A DNA stretch of 34,069 bases. It comes from Candidatus Poribacteria bacterium (GTDB taxonomy: Bacteria; Poribacteria; WGA-4E; JAJRTO01). Each line of letters starts with the position of its first letter. Position 1 is the first letter of the stretch. The notes beneath the pieces were generated by a model, which worked only from the letters and a program-made list of their open reading frames with translations, was not told the DNA's origin and did not search any database. Positions 28,067 to 34,069 of this stretch are shown here, piece after piece. The position numbers were made by a program, and so were the translations under genes. The stretch covers positions 1 to 34,069 of the forward strand of contig JAJRTO010000253.1 of the NCBI GenBank assembly GCA_024278235.1. The letters run 5' to 3'.

Positions 28067-29395
28067 ATGGCCACAGAAAGCATCCTGATAGTGGACGATG
28101 AGCCAGATGCCCTGGAAATCCTATCGGATCGGCTGGAAATGCATGGTTATGATGTGCGGGTCGCAAGGGATGGTATGGAGGCCCTGGAAACCCTGGATGA
28201 TGAGTGCGCCGACCTGGTCCTGTTGGATATCCAAATGCCTGGCATGGACGGCATGAGCACGCTCCGCGAGATGCGCCGCCGCTACCCGGGGCTGCTCGTC
28301 GTGATGTTGACGGCACACGGCACGATTGAGCTGGCCGTGGAAGCCATGAAGCTAGGGGCGCTCGACTTCGTCCGTAAACCGTTCGATCAGGAACTTGAGG
28401 CAAAGATCCACAAAGCCCTCGAACATGGCGAACAAGATTCTCCGTCGCGGGAGAACCTTCAACATGCCTATGATGAAATCATCGGCGAAAGTGAGGTGAT
28501 TTTACAGGTACTTCGTCAGATCGAACAGGTGGCCAACGTCGATGTTCCGGTGTTGATCGAAGGGGAAACCGGCACCGGCAAGGAACTCGTCGCCCAGGCA
28601 CTCCATCACAAAAGCCTGCGAACGGAGAAACCATTTGTTGTGCTCAACTGCGGTGCTATCCCACGGGAACTCATGGAGAGCGAATTGTTCGGACATGAAC
28701 GGGGGGCATTTACCGGAGCGACCAGCCAACGTCGAGGCAAGCTGGAACGCGCTCATCAGGGAACCATCTTCCTGGATGAGATTGGCGATATGCCATTGGA
28801 ACTCCAGGTGAAACTGCTCCGGGCCGTTGAACAGCAACAGTTTGAGCGCGTTGGTGGAGATCAGGAACTTCAGGTCGATGTCAGGGTGATCGCAGCCACT
28901 CACCGAAATTTGCGTGAAGATATACAGCAGGGCCGATTCCGGGAGGATCTCTATTTCCGGCTCAATCTTATGGTCATTTCGTTGCCGCCTCTGCGGGAAC
29001 GCATCGAGGATATTCCTTTGCTTGCGGAGCATTTTCTGCATCAATACAGCCGGGCATATCATCGAGAGATCCATCTCATCAGTCAGAAAGCAATCCAACT
29101 GTTGACAGGTTATGCCTGGCCCGGCAATGTGCGGGAATTGAACAATGTTGTAGGACGCGCCGTGCTATCGTCCCAGGGAGAGGTCATCCTGCCGAAACAT
29201 CTGCCCGAAGAGATACAAACACAGACTTCGCCCCCGTTGACCCCTCCAGTTGGGACAACCCTCCATGAAATGGAAAAGGATCTGATCCTACGCACCCTGG
29301 AGGAACTCGATGGGAACCGAACTCAGACGGCGAAGCTGCTCGGTATCGGATTACGTACGCTTCAATACAAACTGAAAGAATATGGTGCAACATAA
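28067..29395 (+). CDS. NtrC-family sigma-54-dependent response regulator
   Basis: The start is set at ATG 28067, with GGAGG 5 nt upstream; the longer frame from TTG 28055 begins inside that ribosome site. The protein is 442 aa. The receiver has D10/D11 and phospho-acceptor D54 (L-D-I-Q-M-P-G). The AAA+ domain has G-E-T-G-T-G-K-E, an intact G-A-F-T-G-A loop at 213-218 and F-L-D-E-I-G-D. A Fis-type helix-turn-helix with R-T-L-Q-Y-K-L lies at the end. It is the cognate partner of the preceding kinase by adjacency. It would activate sigma-54 promoters, possibly including genes in its own run. The Na/Pi transporter frame overlaps its 3' end by 14 bp if the first ATG is used. Confidence 0.95.
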   Translation: MATESILIVDDEPDALEILSDRLEMHGYDVRVARDGMEALETLDDECADLVLLDIQMPGMDGMSTLREMRRRYPGLLVVMLTAHGTIELAVEAMKLGALDFVRKPFDQELEAKIHKALEHGEQDSPSRENLQHAYDEIIGESEVILQVLRQIEQVANVDVPVLIEGETGTGKELVAQALHHKSLRTEKPFVVLNCGAIPRELMESELFGHERGAFTGATSQRRGKLERAHQGTIFLDEIGDMPLELQVKLLRAVEQQQFERVGGDQELQVDVRVIAATHRNLREDIQQGRFREDLYFRLNLMVISLPPLRERIEDIPLLAEHFLHQYSRAYHREIHLISQKAIQLLTGYAWPGNVRELNNVVGRAVLSSQGEVILPKHLPEEIQTQTSPPLTPPVGTTLHEMEKDLILRTLEELDGNRTQTAKLLGIGLRTLQYKLKEYGAT

Positions 29396-30503
29396 ATGGG
29401 GGACAACGGTGAATCAATTGCGTTTTTTAGCTCGCATTCTGCTTCTGATCCTGGTGCTTGGTCTGTTTTTCCTGAGTATCGAAATGATGGGGGATTCCTT
29501 CAAGCTGTTCGGCAAAGACACGGCTAAGAATCTGCTTGGAGCGACTTCAAATCCTCTGGTTGGACTATTTGTAGGGATTCTAGCAACAACACTCGTGCAA
29601 AGTTCTTCCACTACAACATCCATCGTTGTTGGCATGGTGGGAGCCGGCATGATTTCAGTGTCCGCTGCGATACCGATCATCATGGGAGCGAACATTGGAA
29701 CGAGTGTCACGAACACAATTGTTTCCCTCGGACATATTACACGTCGTCAGGAGTTCCGCCGAGCATTGGCAGGAGCTACGGTGCATGATTTCTTCAATTT
29801 TGCAGCCGTTCTGATACTGTTCCCGTTGGAGTTACTCACCGGTTATCTCAATCATCTTGCGCATTTCGCCGCTGGGTTGCTGGGAAATATTGGGGGGCTT
29901 CAGTATGCAAGCCCTGTGAAGATCGTCATCAAGCCTGTGAGCAATACCATCATCCACCTGTTCGGTGATAATGGCATTCTCACACTCCTGCTGGCGCTGG
30001 TGCTCCTGTTCATCTCTCTGAAATTATTGGTAAGTCTGCTGAAAACGCTCATCCTTCAGCAGGCTGAGCAGTTCATCCACCAGTATATCTTCCGCGTCGG
30101 ACTGACAAGTATGCTGTTTGGTTGTCTCGTGACCATTATGGTTCAGAGTAGCTCCGTGACCACATCACTTGCCGTCCCCTTGGTCGGAGCAGGCATTCTG
30201 ACGCTACAGCAGATATTCCCTTACACCCTGGGGGCAAACATCGGTACGACGGTGACAGCGATGCTTGCAGCGCTTCTCACACAACGGATGGAAGCCGTTG
30301 TCGTTGCGTTCGCGCACCTCTTCTTTAACCTTACCGGTGTGCTCATCATCTATCCGATTCCACAGCTACGGCGTATTCCGCTCTGGCTCGCTGAACGCTT
30401 CGGCGAGGCTGCCTGTAAACACCGGGCTTATGCAATTGTTTACGTTCTGGTGGTTTTCTATATAGTGCCCGTTCTCTTGATCCTGATAGAAAGGTTACTG
30501 TGA
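29382..30503 (+). CDS. Na+/Pi cotransporter family protein (NptA/YjbB type, no PhoU domain)
   Basis: This 373-aa integral membrane protein has two inverted-topology repeats. Each carries the family QSSS signature (Q73 in Q-S-S-S-T-T-T-S; Q255 in Q-S-S-S-V-T-T-S) and a G-A-N-I-G-T segment. These motifs define the Na/Pi-cotransporter family, which moves phosphate with sodium. Many bacterial members carry a C-terminal PhoU-like domain; here the chain ends after the last helix and a PhoU-like protein is encoded 64 bp downstream. The ATG at 29382 overlaps the regulator gene. A GTG at 29409 with GGGGGA upstream is an equally good start and removes nine non-hydrophobic residues. Uptake or export direction cannot be read from sequence. 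Confidence 0.93.
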   Translation: MVQHKWGTTVNQLRFLARILLLILVLGLFFLSIEMMGDSFKLFGKDTAKNLLGATSNPLVGLFVGILATTLVQSSSTTTSIVVGMVGAGMISVSAAIPIIMGANIGTSVTNTIVSLGHITRRQEFRRALAGATVHDFFNFAAVLILFPLELLTGYLNHLAHFAAGLLGNIGGLQYASPVKIVIKPVSNTIIHLFGDNGILTLLLALVLLFISLKLLVSLLKTLILQQAEQFIHQYIFRVGLTSMLFGCLVTIMVQSSSVTTSLAVPLVGAGILTLQQIFPYTLGANIGTTVTAMLAALLTQRMEAVVVAFAHLFFNLTGVLIIYPIPQLRRIPLWLAERFGEAACKHRAYAIVYVLVVFYIVPVLLILIERLL

Positions 30504-30567
30504 TTTTCAGAAGAGCAGACCCGCGTGTCCGTCCAGGATATATAACGCATTTGAATAGGAGGCTTTT

Positions 30568-31224
30568 ATGTTTCGAGGATTACTCGACAGGAAGAGACGC
30601 ACCTTGCTGCTCTCCCAGTCGATACAAGATGTTTATTCCATGCTAGAAAACGAGTCGCAGATGTTTGACGTTGCCTGCAATTTCCTGCTACATGGTCGCG
30701 AAACACCAGGTGTGAACATCCATAAACGTGATGAGGATATCAACGCCGGTGAACGAATGGTTCGACGAGCTGTTCTAGAGCACCTGGCGATCAATCCAAG
30801 TCAGGATCTGCCGGGGAGCCTTGTGTTGCTGAATATCGTCATCTATGTTGAACGGATCGGGGATTATACCAAGGAGATATGGCAACTCGGTGAGAAAGGG
30901 ATTCAGCTCGGGAAGCAAGTGTACCTTGAGCAACTTCAAGGCATCCAGTCCCATATCGAACCGATGTTCCAATGGTGCATCAGAGCGTTCTGTGAGGATG
31001 ATGTGGAAAGCGGTAACAAGGTCATGGTACGCAAACGGGAGATCGAAACCAAGACGGATGCTTTGCTGGATGCGTTACTTGCTAATGAGAAACTGAACAC
31101 GGCAGAAGGGATCGCTTATGCCCTGGCAGGACGCTATATGCGCAGGATCAGTGCTCATCTATCGAATATTGCATCCAGTACCGTTGCACCGATGGACAAG
31201 ATCGGCTTCGATGAAGAGAGTTAG
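30568..31224 (+). CDS. PhoU-like protein
   Basis: The protein is 218 aa, with AGGAGG 5 nt before the ATG. It is an all-helical PhoU-type protein. The first bundle has V-E-R-I-G-D, the metal-binding E-x-x-x-D signature of PhoU. The second has a degenerate R-R-I-S-A-H in the matching place. It corresponds to the domain that is fused to the transporter in YjbB-type proteins, and its gene follows the transporter directly. A role in gating the transporter or relaying phosphate status to the kinase is inferred. An 8-bp hairpin 63 bp after the stop probably ends the operon. Confidence 0.88.
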   Translation: MFRGLLDRKRRTLLLSQSIQDVYSMLENESQMFDVACNFLLHGRETPGVNIHKRDEDINAGERMVRRAVLEHLAINPSQDLPGSLVLLNIVIYVERIGDYTKEIWQLGEKGIQLGKQVYLEQLQGIQSHIEPMFQWCIRAFCEDDVESGNKVMVRKREIETKTDALLDALLANEKLNTAEGIAYALAGRYMRRISAHLSNIASSTVAPMDKIGFDEES

Positions 31225-31287
31225 TGCCACACCCATTCTTACGGAACAGGAGAAACACAACGGGCATAGGATGCAAGAGAAAAGTAG

Positions 31288-31309
31288 GGGCAGGCCATAA
31301 TGCCTGCCC
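31288..31309. terminator. Hairpin between convergent genes
   Basis: GGGCAGGC and GCCTGCCC form an 8-bp GC-rich stem around a 6-nt loop. It lies between the plus-strand PhoU-like gene and the minus-strand secreted-protein gene, so it can serve both. No T-run follows on either strand. Confidence 0.5.
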
Positions 31310-31385
31310 TCATAGGTGACCACAGAGGGTTTCCTTGTGGGTTCTCCGGATAATTTGTGAATCTGTATCGAGGAGACGGGTCCTT

Positions 31386-32147
31386 TTACCGAGCCACCTT
31401 AACACGTCCCCACATACTTGCCAGCTTACCAGCAGGATCAACGGGATAAGTATCCAGAATGGTGAAGTTATCGAACTCGGCTTGTTGCGCATACAACTGG
31501 ATACCAACATAGCCGGTGTCATAGGAATGATCTTCCGCACTGATACTGAGACCATCCTCACGTGTGAAAGTAAAGGAACCGCCCGTCACCTCGAGCGTCC
31601 AATGGAGTTTTTGCCCTTCCTGATAGGGAACATAGGTACGATCCATGGCCCCCAAAAGCTCATACCAGGGATTACTGTTACTGATGCGTTTGGAGATCTT
31701 CATGCATGGGCCTTTCACTCCATCCACCGGGACATCAGGCCATCCATCATTGATCATGATCGCCCGGTAGTGTTGACTCGTATCTGAGTAAGCCCAGACA
31801 AGCCCCATACCATCATTGTCATTGGCAACCACATCCACATCGATAACAAAATCTGTGAATTGCTCACCCTTGTAAATAATAAAGGTCCCCATCAAACAAC
31901 TATCGGTCGCATCACCCCAGATGTTGGAGCCTTGATAGAGCGCCTTGCCATCAAGACCGAGTTGACTGTTACGGATTTCCCAGGTAGATGGACCTGCATC
32001 ACCTAGATCCACATCATCGATGACTTCCCAGGCATCCAGGTTTCCATCTTCAAAATCAAGGACGAGCTGAGCCTGAGATACTCCTGTTATGAGTATAAGC
32101 CCCAGGAGAACTAAAATCATATCCGCCCCGAGTTTCAATCTAAACAT
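31386..32147 (-). CDS. Secreted concanavalin-like (thrombospondin-C-like) protein A
   Basis: The protein is 253 aa, with a signal peptide ending near V-S-Q-A (about residue 26). The mature part is one beta-sandwich domain. Its D-N-D-G-M-G-L-V-W and H-Y-R-A-I-M segments recall the thrombospondin C-terminal/laminin-G-like fold, where acidic residues bind calcium. It is paralogous to the protein at 32260-33045 over the whole length and ends in the same V-D-P-A-G-K tail. An AAGGGAAG ribosome site precedes the ATG at 32147. It is probably extracellular or surface-bound, possibly carbohydrate- or matrix-binding. No catalytic residues were recognised. Confidence 0.85.
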   Translation of the reverse strand: MFRLKLGADMILVLLGLILITGVSQAQLVLDFEDGNLDAWEVIDDVDLGDAGPSTWEIRNSQLGLDGKALYQGSNIWGDATDSCLMGTFIIYKGEQFTDFVIDVDVVANDNDGMGLVWAYSDTSQHYRAIMINDGWPDVPVDGVKGPCMKISKRISNSNPWYELLGAMDRTYVPYQEGQKLHWTLEVTGGSFTFTREDGLSISAEDHSYDTGYVGIQLYAQQAEFDNFTILDTYPVDPAGKLASMWGRVKVAR

Positions 32148-32186
32148 CGTCTTCCCTTCTTTCCGAAGAGTTCTTCAATACAATGA

Positions 32187-32224
32187 GAAACCCGTCTCCT
32201 CTAAGAAATAAGAAAACGGGTTTC
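32187..32224. terminator. 9-bp hairpin between the two secreted paralogues
   Basis: GAAACCCGT and ACGGGTTTC form a 9-bp stem around a 20-nt loop in the 112-bp gap between the paralogous genes. There is no U-tract in the transcribed strand. It may be an attenuating or mRNA-stabilising structure, or an imperfect terminator. Confidence 0.4.
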
Positions 32225-32259
32225 ACCTATCTACCTGGACATAACGCTTAGGCTGATCC

Positions 32260-33045
32260 CTAACGGCTTTCCCTGATAGCAGCCCAGGTCGTTGACATCT
32301 TGCCTGCTGGATCCACCGCAGTAGCACTCAGCGGGGTGATCGTGAGATTGTCGAACTCGGCCTGTTGCGCGTACAACTGGATGCCAACATAGCCACTCGC
32401 ATAGGACGTATCCTGAGCGCTAATACTGAGACCATCTTCGCGTGTGAACGTGAAACTACCGTTCTTCACTTCGAGCGTCCAGTGGAGGCGCGCGCCTTCC
32501 ACGTAGGGGACGTAAGGACCACCATCACGCCCGGGAACGACTTCAAGCAACTCATACCAGGGGGCTTCATTGCTGATGCGCTTGTCCATCTTCAAGAAGG
32601 GGCCACCCTGTCCATCAAGTGGATCGGGATCAGGCCATTTGTCGTTGATCATAATGACACGATAATGTTTGTCGAGGCTCTCAAAGGCCCAGACAATCCC
32701 CATACCGTCATTGTCGGATGCAGCAACATCAATTTCCAGCACAAAGTCTGTGAACTCCTCACCCTTGTAGACGATAATGGGACCCAACAACATGTTGTCG
32801 GGTGGGCTCCCCCACGCGTTGGAGCCTTGATAGAGTACTTTACCATCGAGTCCCAACTGGGTATCCCGAATCTCCCACGTAGCCGGGCCTGCATCTCCCA
32901 GGTTCTCGGCAGGTTCCTCCACCACTTCCCATGCGTTCAGATCGCCGTCCTCGAAGTCGAGGACAACCTGGGCGTGAACGAGACCCGCAAAAAACAATGC
33001 GGTGATGCAGACAAGCAATATGTTAAATCTCTTACTCCATTCCAT
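32260..33045 (-). CDS. Secreted concanavalin-like (thrombospondin-C-like) protein B
   Basis: The start is the ATG at 33045, with AAGGAG 7 nt upstream; an earlier GTG at 33051 lies within that ribosome site. The protein is 261 aa. A signal peptide ends near V-H-A (about residue 26). The mature domain matches protein A, including V-L-D-F-E-D-G-D-L at the start, D-N-D-G-M-G-I-V-W in the middle and A-E-F-D-N-L at the end. It has a few extra residues near the P-G-R-D-G-G loop. The C-terminal tail V-D-P-A-G-K-M repeats that of protein A. The two genes arose by tandem duplication. The ligand is unknown. Confidence 0.85.
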   Translation of the reverse strand: MEWSKRFNILLVCITALFFAGLVHAQVVLDFEDGDLNAWEVVEEPAENLGDAGPATWEIRDTQLGLDGKVLYQGSNAWGSPPDNMLLGPIIVYKGEEFTDFVLEIDVAASDNDGMGIVWAFESLDKHYRVIMINDKWPDPDPLDGQGGPFLKMDKRISNEAPWYELLEVVPGRDGGPYVPYVEGARLHWTLEVKNGSFTFTREDGLSISAQDTSYASGYVGIQLYAQQAEFDNLTITPLSATAVDPAGKMSTTWAAIRESR

Positions 33046-33111
33046 TTCCACTCTCCTTGTACATGATAATCCTGAATGTCATCTCATAGGCATTCAGACT
33101 ACATATGAACA

Positions 33112-33145
33112 TCATCAATTGATGAAACGACATCTATTATAATAG
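33112..33145 (-). promoter_or_regulatory. -10 box with adjacent 14-bp palindrome, upstream of secreted protein B
   Basis: CTATTATAATAG at 33134-33145 includes TATAAT on both strands. On the minus strand it would start transcription near 33127, right at palindrome TCATCAATTGATGA (33112-33125), a natural place for a repressor operator. No good -35 box was found. Confidence 0.4.
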
Positions 33146-33287
33146 TGTATTTTGGCTGGAATGTCCAGGCTATTTAAGGACTGCCGGCACCTGGAATTGA
33201 CAAAATTCCCCGATTCTGCTCAAGCGACATTCAGAAATGGATATCAAGTTTCAAACACCAAGAACCCAGCAACCACAGTGTTTTTCT

Positions 33288-33329
33288 AACGTTCAACGTT
33301 CAACGTTCAACGTTCAACGTTCAACGTTT
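33288..33329. repeat. Six tandem copies of a 7-bp repeat (AACGTTC)
   Basis: Five perfect AACGTTC units and a sixth ending in T (AACGTTT) run without gaps, 42 bp in total. The last unit overlaps the start of the palindrome GTTTCACGTGAAAC. Confidence 0.95.
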
Positions 33330-33339
33330 CACGTGAAAC
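33326..33339. promoter_or_regulatory. parS-like ParB-binding palindrome
   Basis: GTTTCACGTGAAAC is a perfect 14-bp palindrome identical to the core of the widely conserved bacterial parS site TGTTTCACGTGAAACA; only the two outermost bases differ. An exact hit to this 14-mer is very unlikely by chance in 34 kb. No parA or parB gene is in the window, so the function is inferred from sequence identity alone. Confidence 0.6.
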
Positions 33340-33361
33340 TTGCTTATGTACAGCAGTATCA

Positions 33362-34069
33362 TTACGGCCACGGAAAGAACGGCGCTGGTACATTCGCCAG
33401 CCAACTGATCAGCGTCCAAAGTATCGCCATGCTGAACTCACCGAAGATCATCCCCAGGAATAGTGGTCTCATCTTCTGGTAGTTGCGCAATCCTCCATAG
33501 CGGGTAAGAGGGTATTTAATAAGCCATGCGAGCAGAACCGGGAACCAGAACACGATCATCGTCCATGAGGCGGAGAGGGCATATCCGAGCGGATGGAATG
33601 GCCACCACCAATAGAAAGCACGCATAGCGGCCAGGAACAAGGTGACGACGACACCTACAGTGAAAAATGTCGGTCCTGTCCAGCTAAAATCCGTTCGATA
33701 ACCTTCAACGGCGGATGCATGTTCCTGAAACGCCCAGATTGGATTGGCCCGATAGGTATAACCGTACATGTAATTGGCACCGTGACGATAGGGCAACCAG
33801 AGATGAATGGCACCCGCGCTGATAAGCGCTGCCAGTATGGCGATAGTAAGGACCAATAACAGGGAGCGTCGTCTGAGTCGAACCCCATCCGCAAACTTGA
33901 GAGCATCGAGGAACCCTGTGAGTAACAATCCCCGCTGATCCAGGGTAAATATCGCATCGAACATTCCCAGAAAGGTCAAACTCGATGCACCTAGACTCGC
34001 CTTGGAATTCACCAGCAGATAGAGATCCACAGGACGGAAGGATGTTTCTGTCATGAGCATACCACACTC
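33362..34069 (-). CDS. C-terminal part of a large multi-pass membrane protein (DUF6785/DUF6784-like), cut by window
   Basis: The minus frame is open through the window edge, with three further sense codons before the internal ATG at 34060, so the true N-terminus most likely lies outside. About 235 residues are seen. Hydrophobic segments lie around residues 70-90, 133-153, 162-180 and 210-230. The W-W-W-P-F-H-P-L-G-Y-A-L block and the later Y-G-G-L-R-N-Y segment match the conserved end of a family I recall as DUF6785/DUF6784, typically 600 aa or more and of unknown function. The family number is from memory. A truncated short gene starting at 34060 is the less likely alternative. Confidence 0.75.
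   Translation of the reverse strand, partial: ECGMLMTETSFRPVDLYLLVNSKASLGASSLTFLGMFDAIFTLDQRGLLLTGFLDALKFADGVRLRRRSLLLVLTIAILAALISAGAIHLWLPYRHGANYMYGYTYRANPIWAFQEHASAVEGYRTDFSWTGPTFFTVGVVVTLFLAAMRAFYWWWPFHPLGYALSASWTMIVFWFPVLLAWLIKYPLTRYGGLRNYQKMRPLFLGMIFGEFSMAILWTLISWLANVPAPFFPWP

Larger units (their letters stand above)
33046..33361. other. Repeat- and palindrome-rich intergenic region
   Basis: This ~315-bp region has no supported gene. It contains inverted repeat CTGAATG/CATTCAG (33072-33078, 33091-33097), palindrome TCATCAATTGATGA (33112-33125), a symmetrical -10 box (33134-33145), six 7-bp tandem repeats (33288-33329) and a parS-like palindrome (33326-33339). Confidence 0.7.

Noticed and set aside
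33237-33482. 81-codon plus-strand frame across the heptad array
   Set aside because: Its repetitive peptide is the direct translation of the non-coding heptamer array, and it overlaps the membrane-protein gene on the other strand.

Overview
The window looks like a chromosomal segment from an uncultivated Gram-negative bacterium of moderate GC. The lineage is inferred, not shown. Tandem secreted concanavalin-like proteins, a UroD-family methyltransferase, many NtrC-type regulators and a large membrane protein resembling the DUF6785/DUF6784 group are together reminiscent of Candidatus Poribacteria or PVC-type lineages. No rRNA, tRNA, CRISPR array or intact transposase gene was seen.

Left part, minus strand (1-17490): one tight operon with a consensus-like promoter at 17461-17490 and a leader of about 370 nt. 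It encodes two giant synthases with 1-bp overlapping genes, then two tandem cobalamin-type radical SAM enzymes, the second cut by the window edge. Synthase 1 (2909 aa) reads nitronate-monooxygenase/PfaD-like ER x2, KS, AT, ACP x2, KR, DH. Synthase 2 (1828 aa) reads KS, AT, ACP, DH, PPTase. Together they hold every activity for full beta-carbon processing plus their own ACP-activating enzyme. The logic is that of a polyunsaturated-fatty-acid/secondary-lipid synthase, with radical SAM enzymes as likely tailoring enzymes. This is the most noteworthy system in the window.

Middle (17842-25423): an HD-GYP response regulator and an NtrC-type sigma-54 activator on the minus strand, separated by a stretch with a possible insertion-sequence end relic. 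On the plus strand follow a UroD-family methyltransferase, an AlgX/AlgJ-like SGNH protein and a beta/gamma-crystallin-concanavalin fusion with its own promoter.

Right-centre, plus strand (25654-31224): a probable operon of membrane GAF-histidine kinase, NtrC-type regulator, Na/Pi cotransporter and a separate PhoU-like protein. This suggests sigma-54-linked control of phosphate uptake.

Right end, minus strand (31386-34069): two tandem paralogous secreted concanavalin-like proteins that share a C-terminal tail, then an intergenic region with a 7-bp tandem repeat running into a parS-like 14-bp palindrome, then the C-terminal part of a large membrane protein cut by the window edge.
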